DNA of 50,160 nucleotides. It comes from Clostridiales bacterium DTU053. GTDB lineage: Bacteria > Bacillota > Clostridia > Oscillospirales > Acutalibacteraceae. The translations under genes were made by a program, and so were the position numbers. Shown here piece by piece: positions 25,703-35,170 of the stretch (positions are counted from its first letter, which is position 1; each line of letters starts with the position of its first letter). The DNA lies in NCBI GenBank assembly GCA_001512765.1, contig LFSO01000034.1, forward strand, positions 134,992 through 185,151, written 5' to 3'. Below the pieces are notes generated by a model that was given only the letters and a program-made list of their open reading frames with translations, was not told the DNA's origin and searched no databases.

Positions 25703-25706
25703 ATTT

Positions 25707-26435
25707 TTAGTCTTCTCTCGGTGGCTTGGCGTTTACAATCAGTTCCCTGACTTTTGCGCCTATGGCCTTGTATTCCTCTCTTGTCATGCCCTCTGTTTCA
25801 ATGGGAGGCAGCACTCTGACTTTTACCTTAGCGGGAGAAATCCTTTTTTTCTCCTCCCATGCCTTGTATGTGCCCTCTAGGGCAACGGGCACTATAGGCA
25901 CGCCCGTATTCTTCGCGACTCTGAAGGCTCCGTTCTTGAACTCGCCCACTTCGCCGTTCTTTGACCTTGTGCCCTCGGGGAAAATAATGAAGCTTTCGCC
26001 GTTTCTGACCTTCTCCTCAGCCATGTCAAGGGCGGCAACCGCCTCTCTGGGCTTTTCCCTGTTTACGAAAATGCAGCCCATGTATTCGAGCCAGGTCCCG
26101 GCAAGGGGAATCTTAGAAAGCTCCTGTTTCGCCAGAAAGCCGCAAATCTCGGGCGGCACCATCATCAGGGCGATAACATCAAAGATTCCCTGATGGTTCG
26201 CAATATAAACCACATTTCTGTCTTTCGGCACATTCTCAAGACCCTGAATATCGAATGTCACGCCCGCAAGACGGCTAATGCGCCTTATAAGTTTCTTTGC
26301 GTGCTTTCTTACAAGGGCGTTTCTCTTTTCGATTTTGCCCTGCTTTGTGAGAATCTTCGCGTATAAAAGGGAGGGCGACAGAGCTATAAGATACAGAGCA
26401 AAGTAAGCAAACCAGATAACAGTCACAAAAATCAA
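25707..26435 (-). CDS. plsC: 1-acyl-sn-glycerol-3-phosphate acyltransferase
   Basis: A 242-residue membrane-associated acyltransferase that makes phosphatidic acid from lysophosphatidic acid. The catalytic HX4D motif is NHQGIFD (about residues 80-86). The glycerophosphate-binding FPEGTRSKNGE and the VPIVPVAL strand follow. An N-terminal hydrophobic segment (about 3-25) anchors it. It lies 14 bp after exoA and is the last gene of the long minus-strand run. Confidence 0.93.
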   Translation of the reverse strand: MIFVTVIWFAYFALYLIALSPSLLYAKILTKQGKIEKRNALVRKHAKKLIRRISRLAGVTFDIQGLENVPKDRNVVYIANHQGIFDVIALMMVPPEICGFLAKQELSKIPLAGTWLEYMGCIFVNREKPREAVAALDMAEEKVRNGESFIIFPEGTRSKNGEVGEFKNGAFRVAKNTGVPIVPVALEGTYKAWEEKKRISPAKVKVRVLPPIETEGMTREEYKAIGAKVRELIVNAKPPRED

Positions 26436-26449
26436 TCCTTCCGCCGCAA

Positions 26450-27208
26450 TTAGTCTTTTATTATAAGGGAAACGGGGCAGTGGTCGGAGCCGAAAATGTC
26501 CATGTGTATTGCCGCGTGCTGAAGTCTTTCGTTCAGCTCCTCAGAGGTCACAAAGTAGTCGATACGCCACCCCGCGTTGTTCTTTCTTGCGTTAAAACGG
26601 TATGACCACCAGGAATAAACCCCCTCAAGGTCGGGATAAAAGTACCTGAAGGTATCGGTAAAGCCCGCCTCCAAGAGCTCCGTAAACTTCTCCCTTTCCT
26701 CATCGGTAAAGCCCGCCTTGCCCCTGTTTGCCTTGGGGTTTTTAAGGTCAATTTCCTTGTGGGCAACATTTAAGTCGCCGCAGAAAATCACCGGCTTTAT
26801 GACTCTGAGTCCGAGTAAGTACTCCCTGAAGGCGTCCTCCCACCTTACCCTGTATTCGAGTCTGGAAAGGTCCTCCCTGGCGTTGGGCGTATATACCGTT
26901 ACAAGATAGTATTCGGGATATTCAAGGGTTATGACCCGTCCTTCAGTGTCGTGCTCGGGGATGCCTATGCCGTAGAATACGGAAAGGGGCTCGTCCTTTG
27001 TGAAAATCGCGGTGCCCGAATAGCCCTTTTTCTCGGCGTAGTTCCAGAACTGATAGTAGCCGGGAAGGTGCAGCTCAATCTGCCCTTCCTGCAGCTTAAT
27101 CTCCTGAAGGCAGAAGGCGTCCGCGTCAAACTCATTGAAAATATCAAGAAAGCCCTTGTTCATTACCGCCCTCAGCCCGTTTACATTCCAGGAAACAAAT
27201 TTCTTCAT
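26450..27208 (-). CDS. exoA: Exodeoxyribonuclease III / AP endonuclease
   Basis: A 252-residue member of the exonuclease III family, acting on abasic sites in base-excision repair. Conserved pieces run in order: SWNVNGLRA, CLQEIKLQ (metal-binding Glu), YSGTAIFTK, VYTPN, FCGDLNVAHKEIDL, GFTDEEREKF, YSWWSYRFNARKNNAGWRIDYF, and the catalytic SDHCPV near the end. The length is standard. It overlaps ribF by 4 bases (ATGA-type coupling). Confidence 0.96.
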   Translation of the reverse strand: MKKFVSWNVNGLRAVMNKGFLDIFNEFDADAFCLQEIKLQEGQIELHLPGYYQFWNYAEKKGYSGTAIFTKDEPLSVFYGIGIPEHDTEGRVITLEYPEYYLVTVYTPNAREDLSRLEYRVRWEDAFREYLLGLRVIKPVIFCGDLNVAHKEIDLKNPKANRGKAGFTDEEREKFTELLEAGFTDTFRYFYPDLEGVYSWWSYRFNARKNNAGWRIDYFVTSEELNERLQHAAIHMDIFGSDHCPVSLIIKD

Positions 27209-28113
27209 ATCTCTCTCCCGTAGATTTCAGGCTCCTCATAAAGCCTTGCCTTTTCAATATCACTCATAATCTGACCTTTAAGGCTGTCAAGACCTTCAAA
27301 AATCAACTCGGGTCTTAAGTATTTCAGCAGAAAAACCTCAATGTGCCTGCCGTAAAGGTCGCCTGAGAAATCTATAATGCAGGTTTCGCTGCGGGGGACT
27401 TTAAGCTCCAGCGTGGGCCTGATGCCGATATTGGTCACCGCCCTGTAGAACCTGCCGTCTATCTCTACCTTTGAAATATAAACCCCGAACTTTGGGATTA
27501 TATGATTTTCGGGGAAGAACTGATTTATTGTCGGAGCGCCCAGCTTCCTTCCGATATGGTCGCCGCTGACCACTTTTTCGCAGTAGGAAAAGGGTCTGCC
27601 CAGCATCATATTCGCTTTTTCAATGTCGCCGGCGAGTATTGCCTGCCTTATTCTTGTGGAGCTTATAGGCTCGTTTTCGAACTCTACTTTGGGGGCGACG
27701 CAGAATTCAATGCCTTTTTTCTCGCAAAGCTCCTTCAGAAGCTCGGCGTCGCCCGTGCCGTTTATCCCGAAACGGTAGTTGTAACCGCAGGAAATAAAAG
27801 CGGCGTGGAGCTTGTTTATAAGTATCTTTTCAAAAAACTCCTCGGGAGTAAGTCGCATTATGTCGGCGAAATCCAGCTCATAAAGGCTGATTCCGGCGTC
27901 TTTAAAAGCTCTTTCCTTTACAATCCCTGAGAAAATCAGGGGAGGAGTGCTGCCGTTTAAGTACTTTTGAGGGTGCTCTTTAAAGGTAACGGCTATTGGC
28001 CGGAGACCGTTCTCTTTTTGCCTTACGGCCTTTTCTATAACCGCCATGTGACCCCTGTGCAGCCCGTCAAAGGAGCCCAGGGCAATGGCGGTCTTTTTTA
28101 TATCGCTATTCAT
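27205..28113 (-). CDS. ribF: Bifunctional riboflavin kinase/FAD synthetase
   Basis: A 302-residue enzyme making FMN from riboflavin and FAD from FMN. The N-terminal nucleotidyltransferase domain has GSFDGLHRGH (HIGH-like motif) and ends with SSTRIRQAI. The C-terminal flavokinase domain starts at about 185 with GRKLGAPTIN and carries YRAVTNIGIRPT and the late catalytic Glu region (EVFLLKYLRPE). Placement at the end of the truB operon is usual in Firmicutes. It overlaps truB by 8 bases. Confidence 0.96.
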   Translation of the reverse strand: MNSDIKKTAIALGSFDGLHRGHMAVIEKAVRQKENGLRPIAVTFKEHPQKYLNGSTPPLIFSGIVKERAFKDAGISLYELDFADIMRLTPEEFFEKILINKLHAAFISCGYNYRFGINGTGDAELLKELCEKKGIEFCVAPKVEFENEPISSTRIRQAILAGDIEKANMMLGRPFSYCEKVVSGDHIGRKLGAPTINQFFPENHIIPKFGVYISKVEIDGRFYRAVTNIGIRPTLELKVPRSETCIIDFSGDLYGRHIEVFLLKYLRPELIFEGLDSLKGQIMSDIEKARLYEEPEIYGREI

Positions 28114-28993
28114 CAGCGTTAATCACCCGCTTCGGATTCAGTAGCTCTGCCCCTGCCTCTCCAAGCCCCAAAAAGCGCCTGTCGGGGGAGTAGACCCTGA
28201 AAAGCCCGTCTGTTTTGATATTCTTTAGCCTGTCAATACTTAAAGCTCCGCCGTTTAAGAATCGTTTCGCCTGAGCCTCCGTTACGGTGATTTCGGGGTA
28301 AGAAGACATAGCGGCGTCAATGCTTATAAGCGTCTTTGCGGCGGCGTCAAAGGGCATTTCGGACAGAGCGTCAAGAGGTACCGCCTCGTCTATACTAAAG
28401 CCGTTTGAGGCGGTGCGGCGAAGATATGTCATAACCGCGTGTGTCCCAAGGGCGGTGCCTATGTCGTCAATAAGGCTCCTGATATATGTGCCCTTAGAAC
28501 AAGAAACCTTTATTTCATATTCATTATAATCCAACACATTGGTCAGCTCAAGGGAATAAACGCTTATTTCCCTTGCCTCCCGTTCGGTTTCTATGCCCTG
28601 CCGCGCCAGCTTATATAATTTTACTCCGTCCTTTGACAGGGCGGAGTACATGGGCGGAACCTGAGAAATCCTGCCCCTGAATCTTTCCAAAATCTTTTCC
28701 ACTTCATCGGCAGTGGCCGTTACGGGAGATGTATCCGTGACTTTGCCCGTTATGTCAAGGGTGTCGGTTCTGATTCCGAGCCTGAACCTTGCTATATACT
28801 CTTTATCCTCATCGGGGATATAAGGAATAAACCTTGTGGCGCCGCCCACAGCCACGGGCAGAACCCCCGTAGCCATCGGGTCAAGGGTGCCTATATGCCC
28901 CGTCTTTTTTTCGTTGAAGATACGCCTTAAAGCCCTTGAAACCTGAAAAGAGGAAAGCCCCTCGGGTTTGTCGATTATACAAAATCCCGTCAT
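28106..28993 (-). CDS. truB: tRNA pseudouridine-55 synthase
   Basis: A 295-residue TruB, which converts U55 of the tRNA T-loop to pseudouridine. The N-terminal IDKPEGLSSFQVSRALRR and KTGHIGTLDPMATGVLPV contain the catalytic Asp (GTLDP). SCSKGTYIRSLIDDIG is the conserved C-terminal-side motif. Its start overlaps the nrnA stop (ATGA). Confidence 0.97.
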   Translation of the reverse strand: MTGFCIIDKPEGLSSFQVSRALRRIFNEKKTGHIGTLDPMATGVLPVAVGGATRFIPYIPDEDKEYIARFRLGIRTDTLDITGKVTDTSPVTATADEVEKILERFRGRISQVPPMYSALSKDGVKLYKLARQGIETEREAREISVYSLELTNVLDYNEYEIKVSCSKGTYIRSLIDDIGTALGTHAVMTYLRRTASNGFSIDEAVPLDALSEMPFDAAAKTLISIDAAMSSYPEITVTEAQAKRFLNGGALSIDRLKNIKTDGLFRVYSPDRRFLGLGEAGAELLNPKRVINADE

Positions 28994-29955
28994 TCGGGGT
29001 CCACATCCCTCACAAAGGGCTCTATGGCGTCTAAAAGCTGCTTTTTAACTTCGCTCAGAGTGCCGTGAATCTCGCAGCCCGCGGCCCTCTTATGTCCGCC
29101 GCCGCCGAAAATCTGGCATATTTCAGAAGCGTTGACGGGGGGATTTGTTCTGATCGACACCTTATATCTTCCCGGCTCAGCCTCTTTAATTGTGGCGCCC
29201 ACAAGCACACCCTCAATCTGGCGGGGGAGTGAGGCAAGGGCATGAATCTCGGTTTCATCGGTGCCGCTCTTTTCGTGCATCTCAAGGGTGATGTGCATAA
29301 TGGCGCACTTTTCTGAGAAATGCTTTGTGAGCGTGGCAAGCGCCATAGCCTCAAGTGCGGCGTAGGATTTGGACTTGGTCTCAAAGAGTATCCTATTGAG
29401 CTTGCCAGCGTTTATGCCCGCGTCCATCATGTCAGCCGCCATCCTCATTGTCTTTGAGGTGGTGTTGGAGTAGCGGAAACAGCCCGTATCCGTCGAAAGC
29501 CCTATATAAATCGCCTGAGCGGTAAGGGTGTCGATTTCGGCGCCTATTGCCCTCGCAATATCAAGGATTATCTCCGATGTCGCCGCGGCGTTATCGTCAA
29601 GATAGGTGTATTTGGCGTACAGCGTGTTTGAGGAGTGGTGGTCTATGCACAAATCCACCTTTTCCTTGTATCTGCCGTCGGGAAAGTCGCCCAGAATTTT
29701 GCTGTCGGCGCAGTCAACAGCCACGACAAAGGAGGGCTCAAAGTCCGTATTTTCGCAGCAAGCCTCAAGCTCTAAAAAAACCTTGGGGATTTTGTCAAAA
29801 TACTTGAATTCCGCGTTTTTGCCCACGGACCTGAGCGCTCTGCACAATGCGTAGCCGCTGCCCAAAGCGTCCCCGTCGGGGTTGCGATGAGCAAGAATCA
29901 GAATATTGTCATGGCTATTAAGCATTTCTATTGCCTGATTCAGTTCAATACGCAT
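28990..29955 (-). CDS. nrnA: DHH-family nanoRNase / pAp phosphatase
   Basis: A 321-residue DHH-DHHA1 phosphoesterase that degrades very short RNAs and pAp in Firmicutes. Metal-binding motifs are intact: HRNPDGDALGSG (DxD), VAVDCAD and IDHHSSN (DHH), then STDTGCFRYSNT. The DHHA1 domain ends with the GGGGHKRAAGC nucleotide-binding loop. AAAGGGA precedes the ATG. Position between rbfA and truB is normal. Confidence 0.95.
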   Translation of the reverse strand: MRIELNQAIEMLNSHDNILILAHRNPDGDALGSGYALCRALRSVGKNAEFKYFDKIPKVFLELEACCENTDFEPSFVVAVDCADSKILGDFPDGRYKEKVDLCIDHHSSNTLYAKYTYLDDNAAATSEIILDIARAIGAEIDTLTAQAIYIGLSTDTGCFRYSNTTSKTMRMAADMMDAGINAGKLNRILFETKSKSYAALEAMALATLTKHFSEKCAIMHITLEMHEKSGTDETEIHALASLPRQIEGVLVGATIKEAEPGRYKVSIRTNPPVNASEICQIFGGGGHKRAAGCEIHGTLSEVKKQLLDAIEPFVRDVDPE

Positions 29956-29976
29956 ATTTTTCCCTTTCGGTAAAGA

Positions 29977-30330
29977 TTACTCTTCACCTTTTTTATCCTC
30001 ATTAAGCTTTTTAAAAAGCTCTATTCCGCTCCTGACCGAGTCATCGGCTATGAATTTAAGCTCGGGAGCTTTCCTTAGTTTCAGCCTAAGACCCAGTTCG
30101 CGCCTAATATAGCCGCTTGCGCTCTCAAGACCCTCTACGGCTCTTTTCGCGCTTTCCAAGCCTTCCATGGCGCTTACATATATCCTTCCTAAGGACAAAT
30201 CATGTGCAAAATCCACTCTGACTATTGTCAAAAAGGATTCCCTGACCCTGGGGTCCTTTAAATCTCTGATGATTGCGGAAATCTCTCTTTTTATATCTTC
30301 CGCCATATGGTCAGATTTTCTGGGAGGCAT
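29977..30330 (-). CDS. rbfA: 30S ribosome-binding factor A
   Basis: A 117-residue KH-domain assembly factor for 30S maturation near the 16S 5' end. It shows the RbfA hallmarks AEDIKREISAIIRDLKDPRV and the later RRELGLRLKLRKAPELKFIADDSV. AGGTG precedes the ATG. It follows infB by 23 bp. Confidence 0.96.
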   Translation of the reverse strand: MPPRKSDHMAEDIKREISAIIRDLKDPRVRESFLTIVRVDFAHDLSLGRIYVSAMEGLESAKRAVEGLESASGYIRRELGLRLKLRKAPELKFIADDSVRSGIELFKKLNEDKKGEE

Positions 30331-30353
30331 AATATCACCTCGATTTTTACTTC

Positions 30354-32717
30354 TTAGTCCCTGTACTCCTCGACAATATAAGCCTCAAGAATGTCTCCGA
30401 CCTTGATGTCGTTGAACTTGTCAAGACCTATGCCGCACTCGTATCCGGCGCTGACTTCTTTGACATCGTCCTTGAATCTCTTGAGCGAGGCGATGGTGTC
30501 CTCTGCGATAACGATGCCGTCGCGCACAACACGGATTTTGCTGTTTCTTGTGACTTTGCCGCTGAGCACATAGGAGCCTGCGATTGTGCCGATGCTGGAG
30601 ATTTTGAAGGTCTCTCTGACCTCGACTCTTCCAAGCTCCACATCTCTGTATTTGGGTGCCAGCATACCCTTGATGGCAGCCTGCACATCCTCAATGCAGT
30701 CGTAAATGACTCTGTAGGTTCTGATTTCAACGCAGTCACGCTCCGCGTTGGAGGCAGCAATCGGGTCGGGACGGACATTAAAGCCGATAATGATTGCGTT
30801 GGAGGCGTTGGCGAGCATGACATCGGACTCTGTGATTGCGCCGACGCCGCCGTGAATGACCCTGACCCTGACTTCTTCGTTGGACTGCTTTTCAAGGTTC
30901 TGCCTTAGAGCCTCAACGGAGCCCTGAACATCGGCCTTTACAATAATGTTAAGGTCCTTGACCTTGCCTTCCTCAAAGGTGGAGAACAGGTTCTCGAGAG
31001 TTACCCTTCTGTCGCAGCTGAGCTGAGCGTTCTTCTGCTCTTCCTTCCTCTGCTCGACAAGCTCTCTCGCGAGACGCTCGTCGGATACGGCGTCAAAGGT
31101 ATCGCCGGCGTTCGGGGTTTCGTCAAGACCCATGACCTCAACGGGCACGGAGGGGCCTGCCTCGGTTACGACCTGACCCTTGTCGTTGGTCATAAGCCTT
31201 ACACGGCCGACCGCTGTGCCGGCGACGATAACATCGCCCGTATGCAGTGTACCGTTCTGAACAAGCAAGGTGGCGACGGGACCGCGGCCCTTATCCAGCT
31301 TTGCCTCGATAACAATACCCTTTGCGGGTCTGTTGGGGTTGGCTTTAAGCTCCTTAATTTCGGCAACAAGGAGTATTGCCTCAAGGAGTTTGTCGAGATT
31401 CATCTGTGTCTTAGCCGATACGGGAACGCAGATAACATCTCCGCCCCACTCCTCGGGGACAAGGTCGTATTCGGTAAGCTGCTGCTTTATCTTCTCCGGA
31501 TTTGCGTCCGGCTTATCCATCTTGTTAATTGCTACAATGATGCTGACATCCGCGGCCTTAGCGTGGTTGATAGCCTCAACCGTCTGGGGCATAATGCCGT
31601 CGTCGGCGGCTATAACAAGGATTGCGATATCCGTAGCCTTTGCGCCTCTTGCGCGCATGGATGTGAACGCAGCGTGACCGGGCGTGTCAAGGAAGGTAAT
31701 TTCCTGACCGTTAAGATTTACCCTGTACGCGCCTATGTGCTGGGTAATGCCGCCCGCCTCGGTAGCGGTTACCGAGGTGTTTCTGAAGGCGTCAAGCAGC
31801 GAGGTCTTGCCGTGGTCGACATGGCCCATGACAACGACAACGGGGCTTCTGGGAACAAGGTCCTTCTCGTCGTCTTCGCTGTCGTCTATGATTCTTTCCT
31901 CAAGTGTGACCACAACTTCCCTTTCTACCTTCGCGCCAAGCTCTGTGGCTACGATTTCCGCGGTGTCGTAGTCTATGGTTTCGTTTATGGTTGCCATCAT
32001 GCCCAGCTGCATGAGCTTCTTTATAACCTCCGCAGCCGTCATCTTCAGTTTCATGGCAAGCTCGCCGACGGTAAGCTCGTCGGGTATGGTAATTGTAATG
32101 GGCTTCTTAGCTCTTTCCTCCGCGATTCTCTTGAGTCTTTCCTGCTCGGTCTCGCGTCTGTGCCGACGGGTACCCACCTTCTTGCGGTACTGCTGAGACT
32201 TCTGCTTAATCTTCTGCTTGTTTGTCTCGGTATCCCTTATATTAGTGGTTGAAGATGCGAGATTGTCGTACTTTTCGTTATATTTGTCAAGCTGAACATG
32301 GGTAATTCTTGTGTCGACCGTACGCTTAACCTTTGTGCGAGCCTCAAAGGCCTTGTCATCCTTCTTCTCCTTAGCCTTTTGCTCGTGAGCCTTCTCGTCC
32401 TTCGGGGCTGAGGGCTTTTCCCCTTCGGACTTCTTTTCGGTCTCTGCTGCGGCTTCTTTCTTTTCGGGAGCCTCTTTTTTGTCTGCCTTTTCCTCAGCTT
32501 CAGCCTTTTTCTTCTGAGCGGAGGCAAAGTATTCGTCAAAGCTCTCCACCGCGTACTTCTGAGTCAGCGTATCGAAGATAACATCAAGCTCCTCGGGTTC
32601 AAGGGCAGTCTGATGCTTCTTAGGCTCTTCGAAATACTGCTCCAACAGCTTTATAATATCGCTGGATTTTTGTCCAAAATCCTTCGCAACCTCATATACT
32701 CTGTATTTTGTCGTCAT
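30354..32717 (-). CDS. infB: Translation initiation factor IF-2
   Basis: A 787-residue IF-2, the GTPase that places fMet-tRNA on the 30S subunit and drives subunit joining. The N-terminal IF2-N domain ([12 protein letters not shown]...) is followed by a Lys/Glu/Ala-rich linker (about 65-190), a second IF2-N domain, then the G domain with [21 protein letters not shown] and NKMDKPDAN, and the C-terminal tRNA-binding domains. The length is typical. It overlaps the upstream ylxQ by 26 bases. Confidence 0.98.
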   Translation of the reverse strand: MTTKYRVYEVAKDFGQKSSDIIKLLEQYFEEPKKHQTALEPEELDVIFDTLTQKYAVESFDEYFASAQKKKAEAEEKADKKEAPEKKEAAAETEKKSEGEKPSAPKDEKAHEQKAKEKKDDKAFEARTKVKRTVDTRITHVQLDKYNEKYDNLASSTTNIRDTETNKQKIKQKSQQYRKKVGTRRHRRETEQERLKRIAEERAKKPITITIPDELTVGELAMKLKMTAAEVIKKLMQLGMMATINETIDYDTAEIVATELGAKVEREVVVTLEERIIDDSEDDEKDLVPRSPVVVVMGHVDHGKTSLLDAFRNTSVTATEAGGITQHIGAYRVNLNGQEITFLDTPGHAAFTSMRARGAKATDIAILVIAADDGIMPQTVEAINHAKAADVSIIVAINKMDKPDANPEKIKQQLTEYDLVPEEWGGDVICVPVSAKTQMNLDKLLEAILLVAEIKELKANPNRPAKGIVIEAKLDKGRGPVATLLVQNGTLHTGDVIVAGTAVGRVRLMTNDKGQVVTEAGPSVPVEVMGLDETPNAGDTFDAVSDERLARELVEQRKEEQKNAQLSCDRRVTLENLFSTFEEGKVKDLNIIVKADVQGSVEALRQNLEKQSNEEVRVRVIHGGVGAITESDVMLANASNAIIIGFNVRPDPIAASNAERDCVEIRTYRVIYDCIEDVQAAIKGMLAPKYRDVELGRVEVRETFKISSIGTIAGSYVLSGKVTRNSKIRVVRDGIVIAEDTIASLKRFKDDVKEVSAGYECGIGLDKFNDIKVGDILEAYIVEEYRD

Positions 32718-33030
32718 ATAATAAGCCCTCCTTGGTTGTTTCGTCGGATAACTTCAAGGCAAAACCCTCGTCGTTTATAGATATCACTCCTGCGCGCTTG
32801 CCTGTGGCAGAAGCGATGTCATCCATTGTCAGCTTAATTCTGATTATGTTTATATCGCCCGCAAGTCTTTCCATTTCTCTTTGGAGTCTCTCGGATGCGT
32901 CGCAGGACAGTATAATAAGACGGGCTTTGCCCTGCTTTATTGATGCCTTTACCGCATCGTGCCCTGATTGGAGCTTGCCGGCCTTTCTGCAAAGTCCCAA
33001 AAATGATTTAACCCTGCTGTGCGTCTCCAT
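32692..33030 (-). CDS. L7Ae-family RNA-binding protein YlxQ
   Basis: A 112-residue L7Ae/L30e-family kink-turn RNA-binding protein (YlxQ). The core [38 protein letters not shown] is diagnostic. I start at [10 protein letters not shown] (33030), inside the end of rnpM, because the upstream 23 residues read through rnpM codons and do not match the family. It sits between rnpM and infB, as in many Firmicutes. Confidence 0.9.
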   Translation of the reverse strand: METHSRVKSFLGLCRKAGKLQSGHDAVKASIKQGKARLIILSCDASERLQREMERLAGDINIIRIKLTMDDIASATGKRAGVISINDEGFALKLSDETTKEGLLYDDKIQSI

Positions 33031-33292
33031 CAGTTGACAGCTCCTTTTCAAGCTGCTCGTAAATCTCATCGGGAACCTGCATTTCAAAAGACCTGTCAAG
33101 CCGCTTTGCCTTTTTCGCTTTTTTCAGGCACTCGGGATTGGGGCAGATGTATGCGCCTCGGCCGTTCTTTTTGCCCGTCTTGTCGATGGATATTTCGCCT
33201 TCGGGCGACCTTACCACCCTGACAAGCTCTCTTTTAGGCTTTGACTCTCCGCAGCCCGTACATCTTCTGATAGGCTGTTTTTTAACCCGCAC
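33008..33292 (-). CDS. rnpM: RNase P modulator RnpM (YlxR)
   Basis: A 94-residue basic protein of the YlxR family, reported to bind RNase P RNA and modulate its activity. The signature PIRRCTGCGESKPKRELVRVV is followed by GRGAYICPNPECLKKA. The start is taken as GTG at 33292 because AAAGGAG lies seven bases upstream and the family begins close to KKQPIRRC. It overlaps ylxQ by 23 bases. Confidence 0.92.
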   Translation of the reverse strand: MRVKKQPIRRCTGCGESKPKRELVRVVRSPEGEISIDKTGKKNGRGAYICPNPECLKKAKKAKRLDRSFEMQVPDEIYEQLEKELSTDGDAQQG

Positions 33293-33349
33293 GAGACTAC
33301 TCCTTTCAGGATAATTTATTTCGCGTTTAGAAAAATGCAATCACGGTAA

Positions 33350-34408
33350 TTACAGTTGAATTACAGGCGAATAAAAGCCGCTTTCGGGCTTTATGTCAAT
33401 CTTCCAGCCTGTGAGCTTTGCGGCAAGTCGGGCGTTCTGACCCTTGTTGCCGATGGCGAGGGACAGCTGATTGTCGGGAACGGTTACATGACAAATCTTC
33501 TGGTCAGCGTCCTCAATTTCAACATTTATAATCTCAGCGGGAGCGAGAGCGTTTGCTATATACTCCCTCGGGTCGTCGCTGTACTTTACTATGTCAATCT
33601 TTTCTCCGCCAAGAAGCTCAACAATCTTGCCGACTCTCGCGCCCCTTGTGCCGATGCACGCGCCGGACGCGTCAACGTTCTCGTCCTTGCTGTAAACGGC
33701 GATTTTGGTTCTGGAGCCCGCCTCTCTCGCGATTCCTTTAATCTCGACTATGCCGTCGTAAATCTCGGGAACCTCAGCCTCGAAAAGACGCTTTACAAGA
33801 CCGGGGTGGGTCCTGGAAATCATGGCCTTGGGGCCTCTTTCGGTATTGTGGACATCGACGATGTAAACCCTTGTGAGCTGTCCGGGGGTGAATACCTCGC
33901 CGGGGACCTGCTCGCCTTTGGGCAGAATGGCCTCGGCTCTGCCTATCTCAAGGGTGACATTGCCGGTGCGGGGGTCCACAACAAGAACCCTTGCGGTTAC
34001 TATCTCCTGATTTTTGCTCTGGAACTCCTCGTAAACCTTATCCTGCTCAACTTCCTTTATGCCCTGCCTTAAAACATGCTTAACCTTTTGAGCGGCGATT
34101 CTGCCGAACTCCTTTGTTTCAAGGGGAATTTCGACTATATCGCCGGGCAGAGCGCCCTTTTTGTACTTCTGAGCCTCATCAACATGAATTTCGGTTTGCG
34201 GGTTCTCCACCTCGGAAACCACATTCTTTCTGACATAGACTCTTATCTCGTTTTCGTCGGGATTTATATCGCAGAAAACCGCGTCCTTGCCGTAGTCATG
34301 GCTTGCGGCAACAATGATGGCATTGCGAATTTTCTCATAAATATGCTCTGCGGGAAGTCCTTTTTCCTTAACCAGCAATCTCACTGCGTCGAAAAAATCC
34401 TTATTCAT
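33350..34408 (-). CDS. nusA: Transcription termination/antitermination protein NusA
   Basis: A 352-residue NusA. The N-terminal RNA-polymerase-binding domain (MNKDFFDAVRLLVKEKG...) is followed by the S1 domain (about 135-200, ARVLVVDPRTGNVTLEI) and two KH domains (ISRTHPGLVKRLFEAEVPEI, then NVDASGACIGTRGARV and LSLAIGNKGQNARLAAKLTGW). It stops soon after KH2, the normal short Gram-positive form without acidic repeats. Confidence 0.97.
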   Translation of the reverse strand: MNKDFFDAVRLLVKEKGLPAEHIYEKIRNAIIVAASHDYGKDAVFCDINPDENEIRVYVRKNVVSEVENPQTEIHVDEAQKYKKGALPGDIVEIPLETKEFGRIAAQKVKHVLRQGIKEVEQDKVYEEFQSKNQEIVTARVLVVDPRTGNVTLEIGRAEAILPKGEQVPGEVFTPGQLTRVYIVDVHNTERGPKAMISRTHPGLVKRLFEAEVPEIYDGIVEIKGIAREAGSRTKIAVYSKDENVDASGACIGTRGARVGKIVELLGGEKIDIVKYSDDPREYIANALAPAEIINVEIEDADQKICHVTVPDNQLSLAIGNKGQNARLAAKLTGWKIDIKPESGFYSPVIQL

Positions 34409-34441
34409 TTATTACGGTCAACCCTTTCATATATATTGGAA

Positions 34442-34921
34442 CTAAAATTCGGGAAAATCGTCAAGTTTGATCCAGGCATAGTCTTTTTTCTCAAGACTCA
34501 TGTCCTCGCCGTCTACTTCAATAATAACAAGGCCTTCGTTGTAGTCCTTCAAAACGCCCGAGAATTCCTTCTTGCCGTCAATGGGGGCTCTGAGCTTGAA
34601 TTTGACATTCTCGCCGATATACTCCTCAAAGTGCTCTGGACGCTCAATCTCCCTTTCAAGGCCGGGGGATGAAATCTGAAGGTTGTAGCTTTCTTCTATG
34701 GGGTCAAGTTCGTCAAGGGGAGCGTCGATAGCTCTGTGCATTGCCACACAGTCGTCCATGCTCACCCCGCCGTCCTTATCGATGACGATTCTTAATATCT
34801 GCCTGCCGCCTTCTTTAAAAATTTTTACATCCCACAGCTTTAGCCCAAGGCTTTCCGCTATGGGAGCGGCAAGGTTTCTTATAGCCTCGACCCTTGCGGG
34901 TCCCTTTAATTTATCAGACAC
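34442..34921 (-). CDS. rimP: Ribosome maturation factor RimP
   Basis: A 159-residue 30S maturation factor. IAESLGLKLWDVKIFKEGGRQILRIVIDKDGGVSMDDC and YNLQISSPGLEREI are the standard blocks. It starts with GTG, preceded by AAAGGAG. It is the first gene of the nusA-infB operon; the promoter lies ~190 bp upstream and the leader contains conserved-looking hairpins. Confidence 0.96.
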   Translation of the reverse strand: MSDKLKGPARVEAIRNLAAPIAESLGLKLWDVKIFKEGGRQILRIVIDKDGGVSMDDCVAMHRAIDAPLDELDPIEESYNLQISSPGLEREIERPEHFEEYIGENVKFKLRAPIDGKKEFSGVLKDYNEGLVIIEVDGEDMSLEKKDYAWIKLDDFPEF

Positions 34922-34989
34922 TTTAATTCTCCTTTATTTCTAATTCTTTTTTTATAGTCTTAACCTTTTAAGCCCGTTTAAATAATCGC

Positions 34990-35107
34990 AAACTTTCCAT
35001 ATAAAGGAACGGCAAGACTATATGGAGAACTTAAAACTTAATATTCTAAAAAAAGCCTAAATAAAGAGCGGGTCGCCCCACTCAAAAGTAAAGTCGCTGC
35101 TGATTTA
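34990..35107 (-). ncRNA. Structured 5' leader of the rimP operon
   Basis: On the minus strand the leader carries GAGTGGG-GCGA-CCCGCTC (35066-35083), a 7-bp stem with a GNRA tetraloop, followed by TTTATTT and a later T7 run. It looks like an attenuator. A second hairpin pairs CCATATA / TATATGG (34997-35003 with 35019-35025). Similar GAGTGGG...CCCACTC stems precede rimP in other Firmicutes to my recollection; that is not verified here. Confidence 0.5.
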
Positions 35108-35111
35108 TACT

Positions 35112-35140
35112 ATCATACCACATAAAGGAAAATAAAGCAA
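35112..35140 (-). promoter_or_regulatory. Promoter of the rimP-nusA-infB operon
   Basis: Minus strand: TTGCTT (35135-35140), 17-bp spacer, TATGAT (35112-35117). Confidence 0.7.
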
Positions 35141-35170
35141 GTATTTTTATTTTGAGGGGGACTGAGCGGG

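Noticed and set aside
31242-32252. Long plus-strand frame (336 codons) opposite infB
   Set aside because: It is the antisense shadow of infB; its translation has no recognisable domain and infB is certain.
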